Assembly: GCA_937908115.1 (NCBI GenBank)
Contig: CALEQZ010000043.1
Location: 43,144 to 107,143, forward strand
DNA: 64,000 bases
Source of the DNA: an uncultured Alcaligenaceae bacterium
GTDB lineage: Bacteria; Pseudomonadota; Gammaproteobacteria; Burkholderiales; Burkholderiaceae_B
Direction: 5' to 3'
The position numbers and the translations under genes are program-made. Positions 17,997 through 27,130 of this stretch are shown one piece after another. Position 1 is the stretch's first letter; each line of letters opens with the position of its first letter. Below the pieces are notes generated by a model, which saw only the letters and a list, made by a program, of their open reading frames with translations, was not told where the DNA came from and searched no databases.

Positions 17997-19511
17997 TCAG
18001 CCGCTAAAACGCACGCCCTTCAGGCGAATCATCCCGTCCGGATAGGGCTGGAAGCCTTCGACCTTGCGTGAGAGCAGGAAGGGCCAAGGCTGGTAGTACA
18101 CGTACATGTTCGGCAGCTCGTCCTGCAGGATCGCCTGCGCCTGCTCGTAGACCGCCTTGCGCTCGGCCGTATCCGGCACGGTGCGCGCCTTGTTCAGCAA
18201 CTCGTCCACCTTGGGATTGCAGTAGCGCCCGTCGTTGAGCGCACCCTTGCAGGTCACGAAGGTGTGGATATTGCCGTCAGGATCGACCCGTCCCGACCAA
18301 CCTATCATCATGATGTCGAAGTTGCCGGCCTGGGCTTCCTTTTGCATGGCGGCGAACTCGGTCGGGCGCAGGCTCAGGTCGAAGCCCGCCTCGGCCGTCA
18401 TGGCCTGGATCATTTCGGCGATGGCGGCCGTGGTGGTGTTGTTGCCGAAGACGAACTCCGCCTTGACGCGGTCGTAGCCTGCCTCCTTGAGCAGCGCGCG
18501 CGCCTTGGCCACGTCGCGCGCGAGCACCGGGAACTTCTCGCTGTGGAAGGGGCTGGCCGGCGGGAAAGGCTGTTGCGCGGGGTCATAGATGCCGGCGCCG
18601 ACCACTTCATTGATGGCGTGGCGGTCGATGGCCAGCTGGAAGGCCTGGCGCACGCGCTTGTCCTTGCCGATGGGACTATCGGCGCGGGCGCCGTTGTTGG
18701 TGTTGAACGTGATGCGCATCCAGCCCAGGCCCGGGGTCGGCGCAAACCGCAGGGACGCATCGTCCTTGACCTGCGGGACGTCCGACGGGTTCATGCGCTC
18801 GATGATATCCAGGCTGCCCGCGCGCAGGTTGGCCAGCCGCACCGTGGTGTCCGGGATGGGCAGGAAGGTCAGCCGCTCGAAATGGTACTGCGCCGCGTCG
18901 CGGTGCTCGGCGAACTTCTCCAGGACGATGCGGTCGTTCTGCACCCGCTGCACGAACTTGTACGGCCCGGAGCAGACCGGCGCGCGGGCCACCGCCCCCA
19001 CGTCGTCGTTGAAGGTGGCCGGCGACAGCATCATCCCTGCGCGGTCCGACAGCTGCGCCAGCAGCGTCGCGTCCGGCTGCTTCAGGCGCAGCACCAGCGT
19101 GACCGGATCCGGCGCCTCGACCGACTCGACCGATGCGAGCTCGCTCTTGCGCAGGCTATCGGGCAGCGTGCGCGCCCGTTCCAGGTTGGCGCGGGCGGCC
19201 TCGGCGTCGAACTTCGTCCCGTCGTGGAATATGGCGTCGGTGCGCAGCTTGAAGGTCAGCGTCCGGTTGTCGTCGCTCCACTGCCAGGATTCGGCCAGCT
19301 GGGGCACGAACTGCAGCTTGGCGTCGATGTCGATCAGCTTGTCACAAAGCGAGGTAAAGACGATGCGGCCGACGTAGGTGCGGGCCCGGTGCGGATCCAG
19401 GACATCCGGATCCTCCTGCAGGCCGATGCGCAAATTCTGTGCGCCGGCAGCCGACGCAGCCAGGGCGAGCGCCGCCGCCCCCAGGACCATAGAGCAACGA
19501 TATCGGTTCAT
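17997..19511 (-). CDS. Periplasmic peptide/glutathione-binding protein (SBP family 5)
   Basis: This is the solute receptor of the five-gene importer, 504 residues with a signal peptide of about 25 residues ending AAGAQ. It belongs to the DppA/OppA/GsiB family (cluster C). Visible features are LAESWQWSDDNRTLTFKLR, DAIFHDGTKFDAEA, APVCSGPYKFV, the RQAFQLAIDRHAI helix and the C-terminal LPNMYVYYQPWPFL. A conserved Cys pair (VTCKGALNDGRYC) may be a disulfide. It follows the transpeptidase gene by 36 bases. Length and order match GsiB, but ligand identity (glutathione, gamma-glutamyl peptides or other dipeptides) is an inference. Confidence 0.93.
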   Translation of the reverse strand: MNRYRCSMVLGAAALALAASAAGAQNLRIGLQEDPDVLDPHRARTYVGRIVFTSLCDKLIDIDAKLQFVPQLAESWQWSDDNRTLTFKLRTDAIFHDGTKFDAEAARANLERARTLPDSLRKSELASVESVEAPDPVTLVLRLKQPDATLLAQLSDRAGMMLSPATFNDDVGAVARAPVCSGPYKFVQRVQNDRIVLEKFAEHRDAAQYHFERLTFLPIPDTTVRLANLRAGSLDIIERMNPSDVPQVKDDASLRFAPTPGLGWMRITFNTNNGARADSPIGKDKRVRQAFQLAIDRHAINEVVGAGIYDPAQQPFPPASPFHSEKFPVLARDVAKARALLKEAGYDRVKAEFVFGNNTTTAAIAEMIQAMTAEAGFDLSLRPTEFAAMQKEAQAGNFDIMMIGWSGRVDPDGNIHTFVTCKGALNDGRYCNPKVDELLNKARTVPDTAERKAVYEQAQAILQDELPNMYVYYQPWPFLLSRKVEGFQPYPDGMIRLKGVRFSG

Positions 19512-19547
19512 GTTTTCCCCTTGTATGTCCAGGTTCGATCTGCTTGA

Positions 19548-21173
19548 TCAATATCCCACGGCCTGCCCGTCGCGGCGGCTGTCGCTGGCGGCGACGTAGC
19601 CGCGCTCGGGGTCCTCGTCCAGCCGCCAGATGAACTGGCCGGCGCCGAAGTCCATGTACGGGTCAGCGATGGATTTCATCACGTGGCCCCGGTCGCGCAG
19701 GCCCTGCACCGTGCCGGCCGGCATCGCCGGTTCGACGTCCAGCGAAAAATCGCGGTTGACCTTCCAGCGCGGCGCGCAGCACGCGGCCTGGGGCTGCTGG
19801 TCGTAGTCGATCATGCGCACCACCGTCTGCAGGTGGCCTTGCGGCTGCATGTCGCCACCCATGACGCCGAAGCTCATCACCGGGCGGCCGTCGCGCGTCA
19901 AGAAGCCCGGGATGATGGTATGGAACGGCCGCTTGCCGCCGGCCACGACGTTGGCCGACGCCGGATCCATGGAGAACCCGCAGCCGCGGTTTTGCAGGCT
20001 GATGCCGGTGCCGGGCACCACCACGCCGGAGCCGAAGCCCATGTAGTTGGACTGGATGAAGGACACCATCATTCCGCTTTCGTCGGCGGCGGTCAGGTAG
20101 ATGGTGCCGCCGGCGTGCGGGCGACCAGGCGAAAACTGCGTGGCGCGCTTCGGGTCGATGAGCTTGGCGCGCGCATCGAGGTAGGCGTCGTCGAGCATCT
20201 GCTCGGGCGTGACTTCCATGCTGGCGGGATCGGCCACGTAGCGGTAGACGTCGGCAAACGCCAGCTTCATCGCCTCGATCTGCAGGTGCTGGGACTCGGC
20301 CGAGTCGACCGGCAGCGACGCCAGGTCGAAACGTTCGAGCAGCCCCAACGCGATCAGCGCGGCGATGCCCTGCCCGTTGGGCGGGATTTCGTGCAGCGTG
20401 TAGCCGCGGTAGTTGCGCGAAATCGGGTCTACCCACATGGGCTGGTAGCCGGCCAGGTCCTGCACCGTCATGGCGCCGCCGCATTCCTTGCTGAAGGCGG
20501 CGATGCGCTCGGCGATCTCGCCCTGGTAGTAGTCGCGCCCACGGCTTTCGGCGATGCGGCGCAGCGTCCATGCCGCCTCGGGCAGGCGGAAATGCTCGCC
20601 CGTCGCCGGCGCCCGGCCATTGGGCATGAAGGCCTGCGCGTAGCCGGGCTGGTCGCGCAGCTCGTCGACCGCCGCGGCCCACTTGCGCGCGACGATGGGC
20701 GGCACGGCGTAGCCGCGTTCAGCAAGCTCGATGGCCGGCTCGAACAGGTCCGCGAACGGTAGTTTGCCGTAGCGCTCGTGCAGCGCCGCCCAGGCCGACA
20801 CGGCGCCAGGGACGGTGACCGTGTCCCAGCCGCGCTTGGGCGCCTTGGCCAACCCATCGGGCCCCGTACCGTACTTCTTGCGGAAATAGTCCACGCTCCA
20901 GGCCGCCGGCGCGACGCCCGAGGCATTGAGCCCCTGCAGCTTGTTGCCGTCCCAGACGATGGCAAAGGCATCGCTGCCTAGCCCGCAGGAGACGGGCTCG
21001 ACCAGCGTGATGGCCGCGGCCGCGGCGACCACGGCGTCAATCGCGTTGCCGCCCTTGAGCAGCATGCGCAAGCCGGCCTGGGCGGCCAGCGGGTGCGAGG
21101 TGGAAACGACGTTGCGGGCGAACAGTGGCGTGCGTACCGAGGGATAGGGATTGTTCCAGTCGAAGTTTTTCAT
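19548..21173 (-). CDS. Gamma-glutamyltranspeptidase-family enzyme (YwrD-like), Ntn hydrolase
   Basis: This is a 541-residue Ntn-hydrolase of the gamma-glutamyltransferase superfamily, made as a precursor that cuts itself before a Thr. The catalytic Thr is predicted at about residue 357 in HAGGTIYLTAADESG, which gives a large subunit of about 39 kDa and a small one of about 20 kDa. Other family marks are LKGGNAIDAVVAAAAAI, the PPNGQG segment and GFGVMGGDMQPQ in place of the usual glycine doublet. No signal peptide is visible, so a cytoplasmic site is likely, unlike classical secreted Ggt. It heads the importer operon and diverges from a LysR gene. It may split glutathione or gamma-glutamyl peptides after import, but the exact substrate is uncertain. 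Confidence 0.88.
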   Translation of the reverse strand: MKNFDWNNPYPSVRTPLFARNVVSTSHPLAAQAGLRMLLKGGNAIDAVVAAAAAITLVEPVSCGLGSDAFAIVWDGNKLQGLNASGVAPAAWSVDYFRKKYGTGPDGLAKAPKRGWDTVTVPGAVSAWAALHERYGKLPFADLFEPAIELAERGYAVPPIVARKWAAAVDELRDQPGYAQAFMPNGRAPATGEHFRLPEAAWTLRRIAESRGRDYYQGEIAERIAAFSKECGGAMTVQDLAGYQPMWVDPISRNYRGYTLHEIPPNGQGIAALIALGLLERFDLASLPVDSAESQHLQIEAMKLAFADVYRYVADPASMEVTPEQMLDDAYLDARAKLIDPKRATQFSPGRPHAGGTIYLTAADESGMMVSFIQSNYMGFGSGVVVPGTGISLQNRGCGFSMDPASANVVAGGKRPFHTIIPGFLTRDGRPVMSFGVMGGDMQPQGHLQTVVRMIDYDQQPQAACCAPRWKVNRDFSLDVEPAMPAGTVQGLRDRGHVMKSIADPYMDFGAGQFIWRLDEDPERGYVAASDSRRDGQAVGY

Positions 21174-21222
21174 GGCAGGACCTGGCGGTAGATCCCCGCA
21201 AGGTAACCCCATGCTCTAATTA

Positions 21223-21235
21223 AATCAATTTGATT
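21223..21235. promoter_or_regulatory. Perfect inverted repeat in the ggt-lysR divergent region, likely LysR operator
   Basis: AATCAA T TTGATT is a perfect 13-base dyad inside an AT-rich 89-base gap between the two divergent start codons. Its size and place 28 bases before the LysR start fit an autoregulatory LysR site that would also reach the importer promoter. The surrounding TAATTAAAT could hold a -10 element. Confidence 0.5.
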
Positions 21236-21262
21236 GCTTTTTTACCGTTGAAAAAAATTTTT

Positions 21263-22162
21263 ATGAGTACCCTGCGCTTCATGCGGACCTTCGTGGCGGT
21301 GGCCCGGCACGGCTCGTTTACCGAGGCGGCCGAGCACGTGGCGCTGACACAGGCCGCGGTCAGCTTCCAGATGAAGGCGCTGGAAAACGAGCTGGGCTGC
21401 GCCTTGTTCGAGCGCAGCGGCCGGCTGGCCATCCTGAGCCCCGCCGGGCGCGAGATGCTGCCCAAGATCGAACAGATGCTGCAGCAATACGACGCCCTGC
21501 GCGCGCGGCGCCCGCCGCCCGGCGAGCTGGCTGGCTCGGCTGGCTTCGGGGCCATCGTTTCCTGCATGGGGGCGCTTTCGCGCGTGGTCTCGGGGCTCAA
21601 GCGCGCGCACCCAGCGCTGGTGGTGCGCGTGCGCTCGGGCAAGTCGACGGAGCTGGCCGACCGCGTCGAGGCAGGCGAACTGGATGCGGCGCTGGTCGTG
21701 GCGCTAGGGCGCTCCCGCCCGGCGCTGCGCTGGACACCGCTTTACGAGGAGCCGCTCGTGGTCGTGGCGCCGGCCGGCGCCACAGTGCGCCGGCCGCGCG
21801 ACGCCTTGGCGCGCCTGCCCTTCTTGCGCTTTGACCGCAGCGAGCGCACCGGCATGCTGGTCGAGCGCACGCTGCGCCGGCTGCAGTGGCCGGTCAACGA
21901 TTTCCTGGAACTGAACTCGATCGAGACGCTGGTGGAACTGGTGCGCCAGGAGGTCGGCGCCACGCTGCTGCCGCTGCTGCGCGGCGCCGCCTGGGAGCGA
22001 GACCCGGCGCTGCGCGTGCTGCCGCTACCGGCGCGCCTGGAAGGCGCGGTCCGTCCCATCGGCATGATAGAAAGCGCCGAGCGCGCCGGCGACCGGATCG
22101 TCGCGACGATCTGCCAAGAATGCGCGCAGACCTTTCGCCAGCCGCCCCGCTCCGGTCATTAA
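21263..22162 (+). CDS. LysR-family transcriptional regulator, divergent from ggt/importer operon
   Basis: This is a 299-residue regulator. The winged helix-turn-helix (about 1-60) contains AAEHVALTQAAVSFQMKALE, and the C-terminal effector domain spans about 85-290. The start MSTLRFMRTFVAVARHG matches the family, and the in-frame ATG 33 bases upstream lies in AT-rich promoter DNA and was rejected. Divergent placement 89 bases from the transpeptidase gene, with a dyad between them, suggests that it controls the importer operon and itself. The inducer is unknown. A peptide-derived or thiol signal would be logical but is speculation. It converges with glnB. Confidence 0.92.
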   Translation: MSTLRFMRTFVAVARHGSFTEAAEHVALTQAAVSFQMKALENELGCALFERSGRLAILSPAGREMLPKIEQMLQQYDALRARRPPPGELAGSAGFGAIVSCMGALSRVVSGLKRAHPALVVRVRSGKSTELADRVEAGELDAALVVALGRSRPALRWTPLYEEPLVVVAPAGATVRRPRDALARLPFLRFDRSERTGMLVERTLRRLQWPVNDFLELNSIETLVELVRQEVGATLLPLLRGAAWERDPALRVLPLPARLEGAVRPIGMIESAERAGDRIVATICQECAQTFRQPPRSGH

Positions 22163-22198
22163 GGCCGCGCCATTGGACAGGGCCGCTGCCGGCCGCGG

Positions 22199-22537
22199 TC
22201 AGAGGGCGGCGTCGCCGGTCTCGCCCGTGCGGATGCGCAGCGCCTGCTCCACGGGCGTGACGAAGATCTTGCCGTCGCCGATCTTGCCCGTGCGCGCCGC
22301 CTTGATGATGGCCTCGATGGCCGGCTCGACCAGTGAATCGGCCAGCACCACCTCCACGCGGATCTTGGGCAGGAAATCGACCACATATTCGGCGCCGCGA
22401 TAGAGTTCGGTGTGGCCCTTCTGGCGGCCGAAACCCTTGACTTCGGTGACGGTCAGGCCGCTGACGCCCACCTCGGCCAGCGCTTCGCGCACTTCGTCGA
22501 GCTTGAACGGCTTGATGATGGCGGTAATTTGCTTCAC
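22199..22537 (-). CDS. glnB: Nitrogen regulatory PII protein
   Basis: This is a trimeric signal protein of 112 residues that reports nitrogen (2-oxoglutarate, glutamine) and energy state to GlnE, NtrB and other targets. The start MKQITAIIKPFKLDEVREAL and the T-loop RGAEYVVDF are diagnostic, and Tyr51 is the uridylylation site. The C-terminal signature TGKIGDGKIFVTPVEQALRIRTGE is intact. It lies 18 bases after nadE and is probably co-transcribed with it, an arrangement known for betaproteobacterial glnB. The absence of amtB next to it argues against it being the GlnK paralogue. Confidence 0.96.
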   Translation of the reverse strand: MKQITAIIKPFKLDEVREALAEVGVSGLTVTEVKGFGRQKGHTELYRGAEYVVDFLPKIRVEVVLADSLVEPAIEAIIKAARTGKIGDGKIFVTPVEQALRIRTGETGDAAL

Positions 22538-22555
22538 GGCGGTTTCCTTGTGGAT

Positions 22556-24220
22556 TTACTTTGCGCGCAGGGTGTCGCGAAAACCGTTGGTCACGGGGTA
22601 GCGCCAGTCGCGGCCGAATGCCCGCGGCGTGACGCGCGGCCCGGGCGGCGCCTGGCGGCGCTTGTATTCGTTGATGCGCAGCAGCCGCACGACCTGCTCG
22701 ACCGCGTCGGCCGGGTAGCCCGCCGCGACGATGTCGGCGGCCGACTGATTGCCCTCCATATAGCGTTCCATGATCGCGTCGAGCAGGTCGTACGGCGGCA
22801 GCGAGTCCTGGTCGGTCTGGTTCGGCCGAAGCTCGGCCGACGCGGGCCGCGTGATGATGCGCTCCGGAATCACGGGCGAGCGCGCATTGCGCCAGCGCGC
22901 CAGGCGATAGACCAGCGTCTTGGGCACGTCCTTGATGGCCGCATACCCGCCCGCCATGTCGCCGTACAGCGTGCAGTAGCCCGTGCTGAGCTCGGACTTG
23001 TTACCGGTGGTCAGCACCAGCTTGCCACTCTTGTTCGACAGCGCCATCAGCAGCGTGCCGCGTATGCGTGCCTGGATGTTTTCCTCGGTGGCGTCCTGCG
23101 GCAGGCCAGCGAACTGCGCCGCCAGGGCCTGGCCGAACGCCTGCATCATGGGCTCGATGGGAATCTCGTCGTAGCGCACGCCCAGGCCCTCGGCCATGGC
23201 CCGCGCGTCCTCCAGCGACATCGCCGCAGTGTACGGCGAAGGCATCATGACGGCATGCACCTTGTCCGCGCCCAGCGCCTCGACAGCGATGGCCAGCACC
23301 AGCGCCGAGTCGATCCCGCCGGACAAGCCTATGATGGCGCCGGGAAACCCGTTCTTGCCAAGATAATCGCGCACGCCCATGACCAGCGCCTGCCAGACCT
23401 GGTCTTCCTGCGGCTGGATCTCGGCCGCCGCCGGCTGGGCGCCGGGCGAGGCCACTACCCCGTCGGACGACACGTCGAATACTTGCACCGCCTCGGCGAA
23501 ATCCGGCAGCCGCACGGACATGCGGCCCTGCGGGTCCATGGCGAAGGACGCGCCGTCGAAGACGAGCTCGTCCTGGCCGCCCACCAGGTTGGCGTACACG
23601 ACGGCGCAACCGGCCGTGCGCACGCAGCGTGCCATGACGCTTTCGCGCTGGGCCTGCTTGCCCAGGTTGAAGGGCGACGCGTTGGGCACCAGCAGCACGT
23701 GGGCGCGCTGGCCGGCCACAAGCGACGGCGCCCGGTCGAACCAGGCGTCCTCGCAAATATTGAGCGCAAAGCGCACGCCCTTGACCTCGAAACTGAAAGG
23801 CGTGCCGTCGGGGACGAAATAGCGCTGCTCGTCGAACACCGAATAGTTGGGCAGCTCCAGCTTGCAATACGTGCCGAGCACCCGCCCCTCGCATAGGACC
23901 GAAGCGGCGTTATACAGCCGTCCGCCGCGCTCGAGCACGTGTCCGACCACCACGTGCAGCCCGGACAGGCCGGCCAGGTCACGCTGCAACGCAGCCAGCG
24001 CCTCGGCCGCCTGCGCGACGAAGCGCGGGCGCAGCAGCAAGTCTTCGGGCGGATAGCCCGTGAGCGCAAGCTCGGGGCCGACCAGCACGTCGGCGCCCTG
24101 CACGTGCGCGGTGCGGGCCGCCTGCAGCAGGCGGGCGGCGTTGCCGGCAAGGTCGCCGACGCACATGTTCAATTGCGCAATAGCCACCTTGGCGGTGCCC
24201 ATGGTTGCGCTCTCCGTCAT
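22556..24220 (-). CDS. nadE: NAD+ synthase, glutamine-hydrolysing
   Basis: This enzyme makes NAD from deamido-NAD with ATP and glutamine, the last step of NAD synthesis. It has 554 residues. The N-terminal nitrilase-type glutaminase domain (about 1-260) has the Glu in PELALTGYPPEDLL, the Lys in LELPNYSVFDEQRYF's neighbourhood and the nucleophile Cys in NICEDAWF. The C-terminal ammonia-dependent synthetase domain (about 275-550) has the pyrophosphatase loop GLSGGIDSALV. It is followed by glnB, which links NAD synthesis and nitrogen sensing through glutamine. A GATAAT about 16 bases upstream on its strand may be the promoter. Confidence 0.95.
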   Translation of the reverse strand: MTESATMGTAKVAIAQLNMCVGDLAGNAARLLQAARTAHVQGADVLVGPELALTGYPPEDLLLRPRFVAQAAEALAALQRDLAGLSGLHVVVGHVLERGGRLYNAASVLCEGRVLGTYCKLELPNYSVFDEQRYFVPDGTPFSFEVKGVRFALNICEDAWFDRAPSLVAGQRAHVLLVPNASPFNLGKQAQRESVMARCVRTAGCAVVYANLVGGQDELVFDGASFAMDPQGRMSVRLPDFAEAVQVFDVSSDGVVASPGAQPAAAEIQPQEDQVWQALVMGVRDYLGKNGFPGAIIGLSGGIDSALVLAIAVEALGADKVHAVMMPSPYTAAMSLEDARAMAEGLGVRYDEIPIEPMMQAFGQALAAQFAGLPQDATEENIQARIRGTLLMALSNKSGKLVLTTGNKSELSTGYCTLYGDMAGGYAAIKDVPKTLVYRLARWRNARSPVIPERIITRPASAELRPNQTDQDSLPPYDLLDAIMERYMEGNQSAADIVAAGYPADAVEQVVRLLRINEYKRRQAPPGPRVTPRAFGRDWRYPVTNGFRDTLRAK

Positions 24221-24267
24221 TGCAAACTGGACGCGCGATTATCGCATGGCGTCCCCGGGCGCACGCC

Positions 24268-25575
24268 CTACTTCGGCGAGCCCGCCTCGGCATGCTGCGC
24301 GCCCGACCAGCCGCCTTGCGAGGCTTCGGCGCGCGCCGCCATGGCCGCGAAGTCTGCCCCGGACGGCGCCTGGTACAGGCGCAGCCCCAGTTCGGGCAGC
24401 ACCGCAAGCAAGTGGTCGAAGATATCGCCCTGGATACGCTCGTAGTCGACCCAGGCCGTCTTGGCCGAAAAGCAATACACCTCGATGGGGATGCCCGAAG
24501 GCTCCGGCTCCATCATGCGCACCATCATGGTCATGTCCTGGTGCACCTCGGGATGCTGCTTCAGGTAGGCCAGCGCGTAGGCGCGGAAAGTGCCGACGTT
24601 GGTCAGGCGCCGGCGGTTGGCCGGCACGGCCGCGGCCTCGCCCAGCGAGCGGTTGGTCTCCTCGACCTCGCGCTGCTTGGCACGCAGGTAATCGTGCAGC
24701 AACCGGAAGCGCATCAATTCGGCGCATTCCTGCTCGGTCAAAAAGCGCACCGACTTGGCATCGAGCCGCAACGTGCGCTTGATGCGCCGCCCGCCCGATT
24801 CGAACATCTGCCGGTAGTTGCGGTAGCTTTCCGAAAACAGCTTGTAGGTCGGGATGGTGGTGACGGTCTTGTCCCAATTCTGGACCTTGACGGTGTGCAG
24901 CGCGATATCGATGACGAAGCCGTCGGCGCCGGCCTGCGGCATTTCTATCCAGTCGCCGATGCGCAGCATGTCGTTGGAGGTCAGCTGCGTGCTCGCCACC
25001 AGCGACAGCAGCGTGTCCTTGAACACCAGCAGCAGCACGGCCGACAGCGCGCCCAGGCCGGAGATCATCAGCACCGGCGACCGGTCCAGCAGGATGGACA
25101 CCACGGTCACTGCGCCAATGACCAGCAACGCGATCTTGCCCAGCTGGATATAGCCCTTGATCGACCGCGTCTGGGCGCGTGTGGTCGCCGCGTACGTGTC
25201 CTGCCAGGCGCTGAGCACCCCGCGCATGGCGGTGAACAGGAAGACCCACGCCAGGGCATGCGAGATCCGCCCGATGGCGGCGGCAACCGACTCGGCGTAA
25301 GGCACCAACGCCACGTTGGCCGACACCACGATGAACGGCACGGCATAAAACAGGTTCTGGTAGGCGCGCCGGCGCCGCAGCGCCTGGTCCCAGTCCTCGT
25401 GCCCGGTCAGCACCAGCAGCCGGTGCGCGAGATACAGCACCACCCGGCCGACCCCCCACTGGGCGAACAGCGCGCCGGCCGCAAGCAGCGCGACGCCAAG
25501 CAGCACCTGGGACCAGGCCTGGTCCGGCACATAGGCATCGAGCCGCTGATACAACTGGACGAGAAAATCGTTCAT
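24268..25575 (-). CDS. MscS-family mechanosensitive channel (YbdG/MscM type)
   Basis: This inner-membrane channel of 435 residues opens under osmotic down-shock. Four to five TM helices fall between residues 20 and 185 (LLGVALLAAGALFAQWGV, YAVPFIVVSANVALV, GKIALLVIGAVTVVSILL). The pore helix GALSAVLLLVFKDTLLSLVAS is followed by the beta domain GDWIEMPQAGADGFV, which carries the MscS signature. The long C-terminal cytoplasmic domain with an inserted helical stretch (about 285-330) matches E. coli YbdG in length and layout. It diverges from argH across 65 bases. Specific function in this host is inferred from the family. Confidence 0.92.
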   Translation of the reverse strand: MNDFLVQLYQRLDAYVPDQAWSQVLLGVALLAAGALFAQWGVGRVVLYLAHRLLVLTGHEDWDQALRRRRAYQNLFYAVPFIVVSANVALVPYAESVAAAIGRISHALAWVFLFTAMRGVLSAWQDTYAATTRAQTRSIKGYIQLGKIALLVIGAVTVVSILLDRSPVLMISGLGALSAVLLLVFKDTLLSLVASTQLTSNDMLRIGDWIEMPQAGADGFVIDIALHTVKVQNWDKTVTTIPTYKLFSESYRNYRQMFESGGRRIKRTLRLDAKSVRFLTEQECAELMRFRLLHDYLRAKQREVEETNRSLGEAAAVPANRRRLTNVGTFRAYALAYLKQHPEVHQDMTMMVRMMEPEPSGIPIEVYCFSAKTAWVDYERIQGDIFDHLLAVLPELGLRLYQAPSGADFAAMAARAEASQGGWSGAQHAEAGSPK

Positions 25576-25611
25576 TCGGGTTGGAAAGACTGCGTGGACG
25601 CCAAGCCCGGC

Positions 25612-25631
25612 ATTATCGCCGACCTTATAAT
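25612..25631. promoter_or_regulatory. Back-to-back -10 boxes for mscS and argH
   Basis: A perfect TATAAT on the plus strand (25626-25631) lies only 9 bases before the argH ATG at 25641. On the minus strand GATAAT (complement of 25612-25617) faces the channel gene. The argH transcript would start at or within 3 bases of its start codon. No convincing -35 was found for either. Confidence 0.5.
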
Positions 25632-25640
25632 CCGCGCACT

Positions 25641-27056
25641 ATGCCCAAGACTCCAGCCCCCCCTACGCAGGACCAGTTCGCCAAGAAATCCCAGGCCTGG
25701 TCCGCCCGCTTCTCCGAGCCGGTGTCGGACCTGGTCCAGCGCTACACCGCCTCGGTCGGCTTTGACAAACGCCTGGCACGCTTCGACATCCAGGGCTCCC
25801 TGGCCCATGCCGAGATGCTCGCCGCCGCCGGCGTGATCAGCGCCCAGGACCTGGCCGACATCCAGCGCGGCATGGCGCAGATCCTGCAGGAAATCGAATC
25901 CGGCAGCTTCCAATGGCTGCTCGAGCTCGAAGACGTGCACCTGAACATCGAAAAGCGCCTGGTCGAGCTGGTCGGCGATGCCGGCAAGCGGCTGCACACG
26001 GGGCGCTCGCGCAACGACCAGGTGGCCACCGACATCCGGCTGTGGCTGCGCGCGGAGATCGACACGGCCATCGACCTGCTCGGCCAGCTGCGCCGCGCGC
26101 TGGCCGAATTGGCGCTCGCCCACGCCGAGACTATCATGCCGGGCTTCACCCACCTGCAGGTCGCCCAGCCGGTCACCTTCGGCCATCACCTGCTCGCCTA
26201 CGCGGAAATGTTCGGCCGCGACGCCGAGCGCCTGGCCGACTGCCGGCGCCGCGTCAACCGGCTGCCGCTGGGAGCGGCGGCGCTGGCCGGCACCACCTAC
26301 CCCATAGACCGCGAGCGCGTGGCTGCCACCCTGGGTTTTGACGGGGTGTGCCGCAATTCGCTGGACGCGGTGTCCGACCGCGACTTCGCCATCGAATTCT
26401 GCGCCGCGGCGGCGCTCATCATGACGCACGTCTCGCGCCTGTCCGAAGAACTCGTGCTGTGGATGAGCCCGCGCGTGGGCTTCATCACGCTGGCCGACCG
26501 CTTCTGCACCGGCAGCTCCATCATGCCGCAGAAGAAAAACCCCGACGTGCCGGAACTTGCCCGCGGAAAGACCGGGCGCGTCAATGGCCACCTGGTGGCG
26601 CTGCTGACCCTGATGAAGGGCCAGCCGCTCGCCTACAACAAGGACAACCAGGAAGACAAGGAAGGCCTGTTCGACACGGCCGACACCGTGCGTGACACGT
26701 TGACGATCTTCGTGGACATGATCCCGGGCATCACGGTCAACGCACAAGCCATGCGCGCCGCCGCCCTGCAAGGCTTTGCCACCGCGACCGACCTGGCCGA
26801 CTACCTGGTCAAGCGCGGGGTGCCGTTTCGTGACGCCCACGAAACCGTGGCCGCGGCGGTGCGCGCCTGCGAGGCGCGCGGCTGCGACCTGGCCCACCTC
26901 ACCACCGATGAACTGCGCGCCTTCCATCCGGCCATCGGCGAGGACGTGCATGACGTCCTGACGCTCGAAGGGTCGGTCGCCGCGCGCGCGCACATCGGCG
27001 GCACCGCGCCGGCGCGCGTGCGCGAGGAAGCCCAGCGCATCCTGGCCGGCGCTTAG
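25641..27056 (+). CDS. argH: Argininosuccinate lyase
   Basis: This enzyme splits argininosuccinate into arginine and fumarate, the last step of arginine synthesis. It is cytoplasmic and 471 residues. The fumarase/ASL superfamily signature GSSIMPQKKNPD is complete, with the LHTGRSRNDQVATD and TIMPGFTHLQVAQP motifs that carry the other catalytic His and Thr. The start MPKTPAPPTQDQFAKKSQ was chosen, since an upstream reading would cover the promoter. There is no Shine-Dalgarno sequence, and the -10 box ends 9 bases before the ATG, so a leaderless message is likely. It converges on gdhA across a strong hairpin. Confidence 0.97.
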   Translation: MPKTPAPPTQDQFAKKSQAWSARFSEPVSDLVQRYTASVGFDKRLARFDIQGSLAHAEMLAAAGVISAQDLADIQRGMAQILQEIESGSFQWLLELEDVHLNIEKRLVELVGDAGKRLHTGRSRNDQVATDIRLWLRAEIDTAIDLLGQLRRALAELALAHAETIMPGFTHLQVAQPVTFGHHLLAYAEMFGRDAERLADCRRRVNRLPLGAAALAGTTYPIDRERVAATLGFDGVCRNSLDAVSDRDFAIEFCAAAALIMTHVSRLSEELVLWMSPRVGFITLADRFCTGSSIMPQKKNPDVPELARGKTGRVNGHLVALLTLMKGQPLAYNKDNQEDKEGLFDTADTVRDTLTIFVDMIPGITVNAQAMRAAALQGFATATDLADYLVKRGVPFRDAHETVAAAVRACEARGCDLAHLTTDELRAFHPAIGEDVHDVLTLEGSVAARAHIGGTAPARVREEAQRILAGA

Positions 27057-27084
27057 GGCACGCGCCGGCCTGCCGGCCTTTCTG

Positions 27085-27112
27085 GCCCTGGGGGCGCAGG
27101 CGCCGCCAGGGC
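27085..27112. terminator. Hairpin between convergent argH and gdhA
   Basis: GCCCTGG (27085-27091) pairs with CCAGGGC (27106-27112), and the loop holds a second stem (GGCGC with GCGCC). It lies in the 74-base gap between two converging stop codons, so a bidirectional terminator role is likely even though no long T-run follows. Confidence 0.5.
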
Positions 27113-27130
27113 ATCCCGCACGCCCCGACG

